In this document: positions 6,341 to 13,043 of the stretch, in pieces
Position numbering within the stretch: position 1 is the first letter of the stretch
Layout: each line of letters opens with the position of its first letter
From: a virus
Direction: 5' to 3' (one strand)
Length of the DNA stretch: 34,995 nt
Virus record (IMG/VR): IMGVR_UViG_3300020463_001373
Location: 1-34,995 of that record
The notes under the pieces: model-generated
What the model was told of the DNA's origin: nothing
Seen by the model: the letters and a program-made list of their open reading frames with translations, nothing else
Database searches by the model: none
Translations under genes and position numbers: made by a program

Positions 6341-6369
6341 ATTATACCTCATTATATAGTTTTTGTCAA
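6341..6369 (-). promoter_or_regulatory. Consensus sigma70 promoter: TTGACA-N17-TATAAT
   Basis: Perfect -35 (6369-6364), 17-base spacer and perfect -10 (6346-6341). It starts transcription of the 61-aa gene and the genes below it down to the endolysin. The predicted start of transcription is near 6334, one base before a usable ATG. Confidence 0.85.
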
Positions 6370-6372
6370 GCG

Positions 6373-6537
6373 TCAATTACCTGCATTGGCACCGTTGGTG
6401 ATAATGGTTCGCAATAGTGAAAATTTAGGGTCATTCCAGTCTAGCTTTTTTTCACATTGTAAATCTGAAACACAGGTTGTTTTCATACAACCCATTAACA
6501 GACTACTTATTGCTAGTAGGATTAATATTCGGGTCAT
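6373..6537 (-). CDS. Small lipoprotein, 54 aa (possible outer-membrane spanin)
   Basis: The frame starts MTRILILLAISSLLMGC, a complete lipoprotein signal with lipobox LMGC (Cys17). The mature part is only 38 residues, with two further cysteines (TTCVSDLQCEKK) and the segment DWNDPKFSLL. It overlaps the 3' end of the 352-aa membrane protein gene by 35 bases in another frame. A GGAG ribosome site lies inside that gene. A tiny lipoprotein overlapping a membrane/coiled-coil gene recalls Rz/Rz1 spanins, but the partner has several membrane spans, so this is only a suggestion. Confidence 0.65.
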   Translation of the reverse strand: MTRILILLAISSLLMGCMKTTCVSDLQCEKKLDWNDPKFSLLRTIITNGANAGN

Positions 6538-7561
6538 TCCACTCCATTATCTGGTCTAGTTTGATTCGTATTGCGTCAGGATCCAGACCAAGTTCCTGCA
6601 ATTCTTTAGTTCCCATAGTTCTAAAAAAATCTTCATAGTCTCTATTCTTTAAATCTCTCTTACCTAGTTTACCAAAAAAGTCTTTATAAACTTTTTGCTT
6701 ATCTCGGTAGTCTTTCGCTCTAGCTTTTGCGTTAGTAGCCTCTTTTTGCCAATCTTTTTGGCGTTTGGTACTTTTCGCTTCTTCGTCTTTAATCTTTTGT
6801 TTTTCTGCTCTTGCATTTTTCCAAGTCCTTAATGATATGTTAGCCGCTATCAATAACAATACTGCTAATGGGTCAAATACAAATATTAAAACCATAATGG
6901 CATATCTTACTGCCTCATCAAAGTGGTCTTTTGCGTTCTCACCATAAATTAATTCTGCAATATATTTTAACGGACCAACCTCTGCCTCTATCTTTTGTTG
7001 GTCTAATTCTATTGTACTCTTTTGTTTATATAATTCTGATATATTAAATGTAGATTTTTGTATCTCTTCTTTTAATATTTTTCTCTCTTCTTCTTGTTTA
7101 CGTCTCTCTTTTAAACCTCTTGTAGCATAATCGTTATCTAAATAAACTTCTATTGATTTATCTAATTGTAATAGAGTTTTTTCTGCTCGTTCTATATTAC
7201 GTTCTTCTTGTTGTATTTGTTTATCAATTAAACTAGTTTGTATTGTAAAGTTTGCTTGTGGTTGTACACTATCAAGGTGCGCTTTTGATAAGAAACCAAA
7301 TATACCCATAGAAGTTATAAAAATTAAAACTATAACTGCTGTTGTTAGATATGCCTTAATGGTTTTTGGTACTAATGCATTTCGCCAATTGTTATATAAC
7401 CAACTGGCGGCTACCAACTTACCAACTTCTAATGCACTTCCCATAGCAATAATAGGTACATATGCACCAGCAAATATTGTTGCTAAACCTATAATAGAAT
7501 AACCAGCGGCTATTATAGATATAGAAATCGCACTAAAAAATGTTAATAGTATTGTAAACAT
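6503..7561 (-). CDS. Multi-pass membrane protein with long coiled coil, 352 aa
   Basis: Three hydrophobic segments (about 5-27, 30-50 and 68-90) precede a long charged heptad region (about 108-200) rich in Glu, Lys and Gln. A fourth hydrophobic segment lies at about 218-243 (AIMVLIFVFDPLAVLLLIAA). The last 110 residues are highly charged (KARAKDYRDKQKVYKDFF). The central coiled coil, flanked by membrane spans, should lie on one side of the membrane, probably the periplasm. This layout suggests an inner-membrane protein that contacts another envelope component. It sits beside a glucosaminidase and a small lipoprotein, which hints at lysis or envelope control. No family recognised. Confidence 0.8.
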   Translation of the reverse strand: MFTILLTFFSAISISIIAAGYSIIGLATIFAGAYVPIIAMGSALEVGKLVAASWLYNNWRNALVPKTIKAYLTTAVIVLIFITSMGIFGFLSKAHLDSVQPQANFTIQTSLIDKQIQQEERNIERAEKTLLQLDKSIEVYLDNDYATRGLKERRKQEEERKILKEEIQKSTFNISELYKQKSTIELDQQKIEAEVGPLKYIAELIYGENAKDHFDEAVRYAIMVLIFVFDPLAVLLLIAANISLRTWKNARAEKQKIKDEEAKSTKRQKDWQKEATNAKARAKDYRDKQKVYKDFFGKLGKRDLKNRDYEDFFRTMGTKELQELGLDPDAIRIKLDQIMEWNDPNINPTSNK

Positions 7562-7576
7562 AGTGATGGTATTTAT

Positions 7577-8260
7577 CTATTTTTCTGAAACTACTTTTTC
7601 AATCTTATTCATCATATTAATAACTCGTAAGGCGTAGTCTTCGGTTGTTGAAAATGCTTTTAAAGTTTTAATTAATTTAGTTGAATCTAACTTTTCATTT
7701 TTTGCCCACATTTTGGCTCTCATTGTTCTAAAGTCTTCGTATGCTGGGTGTTCATTTAATAATCTAATATATTCTTTTACAGAATCACATTTAGTATCAA
7801 ACACTCTTACACCCCAACCTGGCCATTTATCTATACCTTGTGGTAATAAATGTTTTGCCGTTGATTTAAATACTCTGATACCAAATAAATTGTTTGCCTC
7901 TTTTGCAAACCTAGATTTACCCCAACCAGATTCTAATACTGCTTGACCTACTAACATTTCAATAGGTACTCTTCTATCAACTGGTGTTGTGAAATTTAAA
8001 TAATCAACACAATAACCTAATTCTACAATAAACTCTTTATTGGTTTTGTACTTCATTTCTTTAGATACTAAACCAAGGTTTTGTGCCCAAATAGTATGTT
8101 CTTGTCTTAATTGTTCATTCGCCCATTTCTTTGCTATAGGATTAGGGTAAAATGTACCAGCGCCATAAACTATTGATAAAATAAGTACAGACCAAAATAA
8201 TCTTTTAGCCCATACCCAATAAATGTTTGTTTGTTTTTCTTGTATCACTTTTTTTTTCAT
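7577..8260 (-). CDS. Membrane-anchored Bax-like glucosaminidase
   Basis: The protein probably cleaves peptidoglycan glycan strands as an N-acetylglucosaminidase. A basic N-terminus and one membrane helix (about 15-35) precede a catalytic domain. Its core is MLVGQAVLESGWGKSRFAKE (102-121), containing the catalytic Glu at 110, then ANNLFGIRVF (122-131) and a C-terminal FSTTEDYALRVINMM segment. This is the Bax/glucosaminidase superfamily pattern. The N-in anchor would place the enzyme in the periplasm without export signal cleavage, like a SAR-type or tethered lysin. Together with the M15 enzyme it gives the phage two different muralytic activities. Confidence 0.83.
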   Translation of the reverse strand: MKKKVIQEKQTNIYWVWAKRLFWSVLILSIVYGAGTFYPNPIAKKWANEQLRQEHTIWAQNLGLVSKEMKYKTNKEFIVELGYCVDYLNFTTPVDRRVPIEMLVGQAVLESGWGKSRFAKEANNLFGIRVFKSTAKHLLPQGIDKWPGWGVRVFDTKCDSVKEYIRLLNEHPAYEDFRTMRAKMWAKNEKLDSTKLIKTLKAFSTTEDYALRVINMMNKIEKVVSEK

Positions 8261-8263
8261 AAT

Positions 8264-8584
8264 CTACTTTTTAATTGCTATGTATTCGAAACCAGTAATA
8301 TCATAAGGTTCTTGTTCACCATACTCTGACCAACTACCAACCTTAATATTCGTCATACGTTTTTGTACAAACATAAGATTAGGATTATTATCCATAATCT
8401 TACTCATCTTTTTAAATATTTTTTCTGATTGTTTTTCTGTAAAATTGTTTGCAACATCTGTAGCCCAATTACCAGTATAATAGGTAATCTTCTTTTCTTT
8501 GTTGTTCTCAAACTTTTCTAAGCTGATTGGCACATTATTGATTATGTGCTTAAGATGGTGGTCTAGTTCTTTTGTCTTTCTCAT
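8264..8584 (-). CDS. Hypothetical protein, 106 aa
   Basis: A polar protein without signal peptide or membrane segment; the centre reads TYYTGNWATDVANNFTEKQ and the end ITGFEYIAIKK. The leader contains the 12-base sequence AAAGTGAGAGGA (minus strand, 8603-8592), repeated exactly before the 11.5-kb winged-helix gene, and further up TTTATAAATC, a weak late-promoter-like sequence. The protein lies between SprT and the glucosaminidase. No family recognised. Confidence 0.7.
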   Translation of the reverse strand: MRKTKELDHHLKHIINNVPISLEKFENNKEKKITYYTGNWATDVANNFTEKQSEKIFKKMSKIMDNNPNLMFVQKRMTNIKVGSWSEYGEQEPYDITGFEYIAIKK

Positions 8585-8610
8585 TATATAGTCCTCTCAC
8601 TTTGTTAGAT

Positions 8611-9027
8611 TTATAAACCTAGACCAAGGGTCTTGGCCTTCTTTTCAAACGACCAGAATAACTTGTTATGGTTTCCTGTGTCGCCCAAATTCTGCATTTG
8701 ATATAGATGTACCATTTCGTGGCACAACGTATCAAGAAAGTATTGAAAGCTTGGATACTTTGGTAACATTTCAAGATGGTATCTTCTAGTACCTTTTCTC
8801 TTCCACTCCAATATGTTGACCTGACCGACACATTTTTGTCTAGCCAAGTTTTTAATTTCAACTTCGTTGAACGGTGATAGTTTGCCACCGAACATTCCCT
8901 CATTAATGTATTTAAAATATTGTTTGATTGCTTTGTAGGTAGTTTTATATTGTCTTTCGCCAGAGGCATTTACACCTCTCTTGATAAGTTTTTTGACTTT
9001 AAGTTTTTTACTAGTAAGTTTTGGCAT
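8611..9027 (-). CDS. SprT-like zinc metallopeptidase
   Basis: The protein (138 aa) carries HEMVH at 103-107, the HExxH zinc site, and a third ligand candidate His at 120 (GNHNKLFW). Upstream lies FNEVEIKNLARQKCVGQVNI, typical of the SprT/Spartan fold. The family includes proteases that remove DNA-protein crosslinks, and small SprT-like proteins are common in T4-like marine phages. No C-terminal zinc ribbon is present, so it is a minimal catalytic form. The substrate in phage infection is not known. It ends in a run of three basic or aromatic residues and lies downstream of a secreted-protein gene. Confidence 0.82.
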   Translation of the reverse strand: MPKLTSKKLKVKKLIKRGVNASGERQYKTTYKAIKQYFKYINEGMFGGKLSPFNEVEIKNLARQKCVGQVNILEWKRKGTRRYHLEMLPKYPSFQYFLDTLCHEMVHLYQMQNLGDTGNHNKLFWSFEKKAKTLGLGL

Positions 9028-9030
9028 TCG

Positions 9031-9357
9031 TTAGTCTTTACATTCATAGGAGCCGCCTTCTAGTAATTTACATTTATATGCCTTATCAGCATTTTGCCTG
9101 ATTTCAGAAGCTATACTTTCTAAAATATTTGGTAGATGTTTTTGTAATACAAAAGTCATTTCAGTAGCGAAATTGTATGTTAACTTTTGCAACTCTGCTT
9201 CTAGTACAGAGGTATCTACATTACCACCGTTTACTTTAGTTTGTATTATATGACCTATAACAGCTGTGTTATAATCATTTGCTTCTGCTCTTGTAGCGTT
9301 AAATATGGAATATGACCATATGTAAATCACAAAAAACAGAAATATCGCCTTTTTCAT
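9031..9357 (-). CDS. Secreted helical protein, 108 aa, unknown
   Basis: An N-terminal hydrophobic segment (MKKAIFLFFVIYIWSYSIF) with a likely cleavage near RAEA|ND marks an exported protein. The mature part is about 80 residues and mostly helical. Two cysteines near the C-terminus (KCKLLEGGSYECKD) could form a disulfide. It has both a sigma70-type promoter and a TATAAATA late promoter in its leader, so it may be made early and late. Function unknown. Confidence 0.75.
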   Translation of the reverse strand: MKKAIFLFFVIYIWSYSIFNATRAEANDYNTAVIGHIIQTKVNGGNVDTSVLEAELQKLTYNFATEMTFVLQKHLPNILESIASEIRQNADKAYKCKLLEGGSYECKD

Positions 9358-9376
9358 AATGTAATCTCCTATATTA

Positions 9377-9384
9377 TATTTATA
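9377..9384 (-). promoter_or_regulatory. T4-type late promoter TATAAATA
   Basis: A perfect TATAAATA on the minus strand lies 20 bases upstream of the secreted-protein ATG (9357), followed by an AGGAGA ribosome site. It overlaps the downstream side of the sigma70-type promoter at 9390-9418. Confidence 0.65.
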
Positions 9385-9389
9385 GGTAT

Positions 9390-9418
9390 ACTATACACCA
9401 CCAGGTGCGTCTTGTCAA
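9390..9418 (-). promoter_or_regulatory. Sigma70 promoter: TTGACA-N17-TATAGT
   Basis: Perfect -35 (9418-9413), 17-base spacer and TATAGT -10 (9395-9390), preceded by the GC dinucleotide seen at most promoters of this set. It points at the 108-aa secreted protein and SprT genes. Confidence 0.8.
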
Positions 9419-9472
9419 GCACTTTATTGATTAAAAAAGCAACTATTTTCAACGTTTTTTGTGAAATGTGTT

Positions 9473-10015
9473 CTATTTTTGTTCTGGTTTTTGATAATTT
9501 TCGTTCCAACCAAACGCTTCTCTAACAACCGAATCACTTAATCCTTTGTATACCTTATTCAACTTCTTATCTTTCATATCAAGTAATACCTGTGCCTCTT
9601 GTTTTGAAAGGCCTTCTAGTATTTGAATATACATTGTTTCTTTTTGAGTTTTAGTAATTGTGTTATCAGCGCCTTCAACAAAATGCCATAGTCTTTGAGC
9701 TTCGTTTCTCAATAGAGTATGTTCAGTTCCTACAGGTGCTTCGTTAGCCATATATGGTGGTGTACCGTTTGGTAGTGACCATTTTATATTAGGGTCGAAA
9801 GAACCTTTTAAAACCATTCTCAAAGAAGGCGAATCGTATTGTTGTAATACTGCTATCTTCTTTGTTTTGTCTTTTGCGTTATTTACTTTAGTTAGAATTT
9901 CTGAAATTAGCAATTCACCTGTACCTACATTACCAGTATCCATATTTGCTTTAGGCATAATACCTAATCTTTGTTGGTGTTGCGATTCCATTATCTGTTT
10001 ATCATTTTCTGCCAT
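9473..10015 (-). CDS. Conserved T4-like phage protein, DUF6433-like, 180 aa
   Basis: I start it at the ATG at 10015 (MAENDKQIMESQHQQR), eight bases after GGAG. A longer reading from a TTG is less likely. The protein reads as highly conserved: LLISEILTKVNNAKDKTKKI, VLQQYDSPSLRMVLKGSFDP, EAPVGTEHTLLRNEAQRLWH and LDMKDKKLNKVYKGLSDSVV. These segments match the uncharacterised family I know as DUF6433 from marine T4-like phages. It is soluble and mostly helical. A TATAAATA late promoter lies just upstream, so it is probably a late product, perhaps used in DNA packaging or assembly. That role is inference. Confidence 0.82.
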   Translation of the reverse strand: MAENDKQIMESQHQQRLGIMPKANMDTGNVGTGELLISEILTKVNNAKDKTKKIAVLQQYDSPSLRMVLKGSFDPNIKWSLPNGTPPYMANEAPVGTEHTLLRNEAQRLWHFVEGADNTITKTQKETMYIQILEGLSKQEAQVLLDMKDKKLNKVYKGLSDSVVREAFGWNENYQKPEQK

Positions 10016-10036
10016 AATTTTCTCCAATTCGTATTA

Positions 10037-10044
10037 CTATTTAT
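10037..10044 (-). promoter_or_regulatory. T4-type late promoter TATAAATA
   Basis: The perfect octamer on the minus strand includes the TAG stop of the 60-aa gene and lies 22 bases upstream of the DUF6433-like ATG at 10015, with a ribosome site (GGAG) between. Position and match are those of a T4 late promoter. Confidence 0.65.
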
Positions 10045-10219
10045 ACTTCTTTAAATACTTCTTTTTGTACCATTTATAGAACGCCTTATCTGTAAAGATT
10101 TCTGCAATTTCAGAAGCTGGTACTTGGTCACTTCTAATACAATCTGCCAATGATTGATACTCATAAGTATCTACTTTTCTGGTCATTGGTTTTGTTTTTA
10201 CTGATTCTGCTATTGTCAT
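10037..10219 (-). CDS. Small protein, 60 aa, unknown
   Basis: A longer frame upstream overlaps the membrane-protein gene. The likely start is the ATG at 10219 (MTIAESVKTKPMTRKVDTYE), which follows the neighbour's stop codon by two bases (TAGTTATG). The body reads YQSLADCIRSDQVPASEIAE and then IFTDKAFYKWYKKKYLKKYK, with a strongly basic C-terminus. This recalls small conserved proteins of cyanophages. Function unknown. Confidence 0.66.
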   Translation of the reverse strand: MTIAESVKTKPMTRKVDTYEYQSLADCIRSDQVPASEIAEIFTDKAFYKWYKKKYLKKYK

Positions 10220-10221
10220 AA

Positions 10222-10455
10222 CTAATCTGTTATTTTTTTCCAAGTCGTGTGAAGAAAGTAAAACCATATTCCATTTATTGATGGTTCTATTAATGCAACT
10301 GCGCCTGCTTCCCATATACTAGCGCCTGTCATTACAGATACCACGGTCATTGCTATTATTATATGACCTAAAGTATATATAACGGCCAATGCAACAGATG
10401 ACCCTTTAATTAAGGTCTTTAATGCATTGTATATTCCTTGGTCAAATTCACTCAT
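10222..10455 (-). CDS. DUF2061-like small membrane protein, 77 aa
   Basis: Two hydrophobic segments (about 16-42 and 47-66) end in the pattern ALIEPSINGIWFYFLHTTWKK. This strongly recalls the DUF2061 family of two-helix membrane proteins, in which a Glu and a YYLHExxW motif are typical. The family's function is not established. The start ATG overlaps the end of the next upstream gene. Confidence 0.72.
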   Translation of the reverse strand: MSEFDQGIYNALKTLIKGSSVALAVIYTLGHIIIAMTVVSVMTGASIWEAGAVALIEPSINGIWFYFLHTTWKKITD

Positions 10456-10673
10456 TTATAACTCGCATATACCACAAAGACTAAACACATCACAAAACAA
10501 ATTGCAAGTGTATGATTACCTAGATTCCATAAACTAGTACCAACGGTACCTGGATTTTTTGGGTCAATCATTGCTTCTTTTGTTGTCAACTTCTTCTTTT
10601 CTAATTTTGAACCTTGTATGATATCATTACCATATTGGTCTTCGGTCTCAAATAATTGTGGTTGTTCGCTCAT
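10452..10673 (-). CDS. Single-pass membrane protein, 73 aa
   Basis: A polar N-terminal half (MSEQPQLFETEDQYGNDIIQ) is followed by one C-terminal membrane helix (NHTLAICFVMCLVFVVYASYK, about 53-72). It is therefore probably a tail-anchored protein facing the cytoplasm. It overlaps the end of the small lipoprotein gene by 26 bases. Unknown family. Confidence 0.68.
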   Translation of the reverse strand: MSEQPQLFETEDQYGNDIIQGSKLEKKKLTTKEAMIDPKNPGTVGTSLWNLGNHTLAICFVMCLVFVVYASYK

Positions 10674-10776
10674 AAGTATCTACTCTCATACCACCAGAAG
10701 GCTCTGGAAATTGGTGTGCCGTATTACAAGCACCTAGTGAAATACTAATTAGTAAAATTAAAATTACTTTGTTCAC
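10648..10776 (-). CDS. Very small lipoprotein, 42 aa (GTG start)
   Basis: Reading from GTG at 10776, with AGGAAG eight bases upstream, the sequence is MNKVILILLISISLGAC, a lipoprotein signal with lipobox LGAC. Only about 25 mature residues follow (NTAHQFPEPSGGMRVDTYER...). The GTG overlaps the TGA of the membrane-protein gene above (GTGA). The combination of signal, ribosome site and coupled start makes it real despite its length. Confidence 0.62.
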   Translation of the reverse strand: MNKVILILLISISLGACNTAHQFPEPSGGMRVDTYERTTTII

Positions 10777-10934
10777 AAATCACTTCCTGTTGGTAAATCT
10801 GTTCTAAAACACCATAACTCAAATATATCTATTGCAAATATATAACCTAGGTAAAAAGAACCTAGTAATAGACCTGCAAAAATTAATCCTAATACAAATA
10901 ACTCTTTTAAATAAAAACGTAATAGATATTTCAT
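10773..10934 (-). CDS. Small membrane protein, 53 aa
   Basis: The frame starts MKYLLRFYLKELFVLG and is hydrophobic to about residue 38, then ends ELWCFRTDLPTGSDL. Its ATG overlaps the stop of the 71-aa gene (TAATG), and its stop overlaps the GTG of the lipoprotein gene. It was found by hand in what otherwise looks like a 260-base gap. A membrane protein coupled to a tiny lipoprotein is the arrangement of several two-component spanins, but the domain sizes are small. Confidence 0.6.
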   Translation of the reverse strand: MKYLLRFYLKELFVLGLIFAGLLLGSFYLGYIFAIDIFELWCFRTDLPTGSDL

Positions 10935-11149
10935 TATAATTTTCTTACTATATGTTTTCTTAATTCTTTTACAAAAAACTCTATCTTATCTATACTAGCA
11001 ATTAAGTTAGGGTCTGTAATATATTTTTCTTGATTCTTTAATTTATCATATTCTCTTAATGAAATTTGCACCATTGGTGATAGGTCTCTTTTGCCTTCAT
11101 TTTCCATTGTGGCGTCTAAGCCTCTTTGTTTCTCATCACTATCTGTCAT
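10934..11149 (-). CDS. Hypothetical protein, 71 aa
   Basis: A charged protein starting MTDSDEKQRGLDATMENEGK with a likely helical C-terminus (DKIEFFVKELRKHIVRKL). It follows the intrinsic terminator at 11175-11200 by about 25 bases, so it may depend on read-through or on an unseen promoter. No family recognised. Confidence 0.62.
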   Translation of the reverse strand: MTDSDEKQRGLDATMENEGKRDLSPMVQISLREYDKLKNQEKYITDPNLIASIDKIEFFVKELRKHIVRKL

Positions 11150-11174
11150 AAAAACCTTTTTTTAACCGTTTAGT

Positions 11175-11200
11175 AAAAACAGGGGCCACTAGGGCCCCTG
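11175..11200 (-). terminator. Intrinsic terminator
   Basis: On the minus strand an 8-bp GC-rich stem (CAGGGGCC / GGCCCCTG, loop CTAGT, 11200-11180) is followed directly by TTTTTA (11179-11175). It lies 13 bases after the stop of the winged-helix protein gene. It is the only textbook Rho-independent terminator I find in the window. Confidence 0.88.
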
Positions 11201-11213
11201 CTCTGTCGTTTAA

Positions 11214-11477
11214 TTATGCCGAGTAAGCGACTTGCTTACCGAATACAGCGTTGATACCAGCAGCTATAATAGCTTTTGATGGTGTTCCAACTCTGTAAGA
11301 AACGCCTTTTGAAGACCTATTTTCATAAATCATCATACCTTCGTTTCTTAATTTACCAACCATTGCAGCTGGTGATTTAAGGTCGTATGTGTTTCTCATT
11401 TGCTTCCAAGAAACATCTGAACCTTTTGCAAAAAGATTTCTCAATTTTGCTGTTTTTGATAGTTTAGCTTTTGCCAT
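11214..11477 (-). CDS. Likely winged-helix DNA-binding protein, 87 aa
   Basis: The protein MAKAKLSKTAKLRNLFAKGS continues VSWKQMRNTYDLKSPAAMVG and KLRNEGMMIYENRSSKGVSYRVG, then SKAIIAAGINAVFGK. The helix-turn-helix-wing spacing (helix, LKSPAAMVGKLRNEG recognition helix, then a beta hairpin) suggests a winged-helix fold. Similar proteins occur widely in T4-like cyanophages. I chose the ATG at 11477 with AAGGAGA seven bases before it. A start at 11516 (MFNFLKTLEGDKV...) also has a good site, AGAGGA, and would add 13 residues. A dual start or a short leader peptide is possible. A strong terminator follows, so this gene ends a transcription unit and is probably highly expressed. Confidence 0.75.
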   Translation of the reverse strand: MAKAKLSKTAKLRNLFAKGSDVSWKQMRNTYDLKSPAAMVGKLRNEGMMIYENRSSKGVSYRVGTPSKAIIAAGINAVFGKQVAYSA

Positions 11478-11560
11478 AACTTTATCTCCTTCTAGGGTTT
11501 TTAAAAAATTAAACATATGTCTAATCCTCTCACTTTCTGCATATTAAAGTTTGCCAACTA

Positions 11561-12037
11561 TTAGTCATCTAGGTCAAAGTCGGGTTCAAATAAGTCTCCG
11601 CCTTCTCGTAGATAGTCTAATTCTTTTTTAATGTCTTTTGATAAACCAGTTCTAGGTTTAGTAGGTTTATCTAAAAACATATCATAAGTAATCTTAGCTG
11701 TTCTAAAATTACCATCTTTATTAACTTTTAAGTCTACCATTTTTTCACTCAACAATTGTGCTGGATGAGCGAAATCAAAATCTCTAAAAACAAGTCCTCT
11801 AATTGCGTCAATCACGATTGCAAGGTCTTTGGTAAATGCTTTTTGTTGTGTTCTAACGCCATTATCTACAAATTTTTTTAATAGTTCAAAACCTATTTCA
11901 TCAACTAAAGACTCAACAAAGTCTCTTGTTTGTTTCTTTTTAAGTTCTTCAGAAAACTTTGATTGTTGCTTCTCACCGACAGGTATTTTTCTTTTAATCT
12001 TATCTGTTGGAAACAATATAATATTTTCATCATTCAC
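11561..12037 (-). CDS. Conserved phage protein, 158 aa, unknown
   Basis: A soluble, mostly helical protein. The N-terminal half is basic (KIKRKIPVGEKQQSKFSEELKKK). The centre is FVESLVDEIGFELLKKFVDNG and KDLAIVIDAIRGLVFRDF, and the tail is very acidic (GGDLFEPDFDLDD). An acidic C-terminus of this kind often contacts DNA-binding partners, but no motif supports a specific role. It overlaps the glutaredoxin gene by eight bases. Confidence 0.72.
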   Translation of the reverse strand: MNDENIILFPTDKIKRKIPVGEKQQSKFSEELKKKQTRDFVESLVDEIGFELLKKFVDNGVRTQQKAFTKDLAIVIDAIRGLVFRDFDFAHPAQLLSEKMVDLKVNKDGNFRTAKITYDMFLDKPTKPRTGLSKDIKKELDYLREGGDLFEPDFDLDD

Positions 12038-12302
12038 TAATTATTTCTCCCTTGAAATTTACTTTATTCTTATCGGCAAAGTGTTCTACTAACTGATTGT
12101 AACCACCAATTAATTTACCGTCAATCTTTATTTGTGGCATAGTTCTTACTGGTTTACCTATGTCTTCAATTAGTTTACTAGGGTCGCCACCAAAGTCTTT
12201 CTCTAGTGTCTTCTCTTCAAATTCTAGGTCAAGGCCTTTTAACAAGGCCTTGGCTTTTGTGCAATATACACAATTAGTTTTGCTGTAAATTGTTATTGTC
12301 AT
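12030..12302 (-). CDS. grx: Glutaredoxin
   Basis: This 90-aa thiol-disulfide oxidoreductase has the redox motif CVYC at 11-14, the cis-Pro motif TMP at 54-56 and a GGYNQL glutathione-binding segment at 66-71. Length and layout are those of a dithiol glutaredoxin. In T4-like phages it supplies electrons to ribonucleotide reductase, and both NrdA and NrdB are encoded in this window, though 13 kb away. It overlaps the end of the LPP20-like lipoprotein gene. The gene symbol is a family symbol, not an assertion of orthology with T4 nrdC. Confidence 0.9.
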   Translation of the reverse strand: MTITIYSKTNCVYCTKAKALLKGLDLEFEEKTLEKDFGGDPSKLIEDIGKPVRTMPQIKIDGKLIGGYNQLVEHFADKNKVNFKGEIISE

Positions 12303-12903
12303 TAGAGTTCTCTAATACTTTCTTAAAAGCAATATCAGCATTTTCTTTAACATTATAAGCGTCAACGGCCTGTTCAATAGTGTAATTATACATCTTATTG
12401 TACTCGCCTAGTGGTAATCTCATACCAATCCACGCTCTATAATAACCATTCTTCGTTTTGGTCACGTCTTGTTGCCATATCTCATAACCTCTCACAGGTG
12501 TATTTTTGATAACGTTAACTAACGTTGACTCAACTTCGGTAACGGTTGTTTTACTATTTGTTTTACCTAATTCAGTTATAAACTGCTTAGATTGTTTGTT
12601 CATTTCACCTGCAACGATATCAGCGATTTCAGATTTAGCCTGCATTTTTGCTTTCTCTATTGCTAGTTGAAGGTCTGGTGAAACGGATGTTGCTACGCCA
12701 AATAGACATAACTTATCTTTACCCTTACCAATTAGGTCTGTATCACAAGCTTTTCTTTCAGAAAAGTCTGCCATATACCACTTCGGTACTTGGTTCATTG
12801 TCTTTCCGTTTTCAGATTTAATTTTGTATGTACCACCAGCACAGGCATTCAACATCAACGCAACTGCTATCGCACCTACAATTTTCACTTTGTTTTTCAT
12901 CAT
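12274..12903 (-). CDS. LPP20-like outer-membrane lipoprotein, 209 aa
   Basis: I start at the ATG at 12903 (MMKNKVKIVGAIAVALMLNAC); AGGAG lies about 12 bases upstream, and earlier starts run into the promoter. The lipobox is LNAC. The mature protein contains WYMADFSERKACDTDLIG, then LCLFGVATSVSPDLQLAIEK, then AKMQAKSEIADIVAG and later GYYRAWIGMRLPLGEYNK. This is the LPP20 lipoprotein pattern (PF02169-like): a small alpha/beta domain found in bacterial surface lipoproteins. Encoding one on a phage suggests a change of the host envelope or exclusion of other phages; both are guesses. A sigma70-type promoter lies directly upstream. Confidence 0.8.
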   Translation of the reverse strand: MMKNKVKIVGAIAVALMLNACAGGTYKIKSENGKTMNQVPKWYMADFSERKACDTDLIGKGKDKLCLFGVATSVSPDLQLAIEKAKMQAKSEIADIVAGEMNKQSKQFITELGKTNSKTTVTEVESTLVNVIKNTPVRGYEIWQQDVTKTKNGYYRAWIGMRLPLGEYNKMYNYTIEQAVDAYNVKENADIAFKKVLENSNDNNNLQQN

Positions 12904-12904
12904 T

Positions 12905-13042
12905 TTATTTACTCTCCTGTACATCATATACTAAACTTTGTAAAAAGTCAAGCGTGGTTTGAACGTATCCTAACGCCTGGTCACTTGATACATCATATAT
13001 TATAATGAGGACAAGAGCTACTATAATAAGATTTCTTATCAT
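12905..13042 (-). CDS. Small membrane-anchored protein, 45 aa
   Basis: MIRNLIIVALVLIIIYDVSS forms one N-terminal membrane helix, followed by a short amphipathic tail (QALGYVQTTLDFLQSLVYD). The ATG lies two bases before the end of the 163-aa gene, and the stop lies just before the lipoprotein ATG. The promoter for the lipoprotein lies inside this frame, so part of the coding sequence does double duty. Support is moderate. Confidence 0.5.
   Translation of the reverse strand: MIRNLIIVALVLIIIYDVSSDQALGYVQTTLDFLQSLVYDVQESK
12923..12951 (-). promoter_or_regulatory. Sigma70 promoter: TTGACT-N17-TATGAT
   Basis: The -35 (12951-12946) and -10 (12928-12923) each differ from consensus by one base, with a 17-base spacer and the upstream GC of the set. 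It gives the LPP20-like gene a leader of about 14 bases containing AGGAG. Confidence 0.72.
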
Positions 13043-13043
13043 A

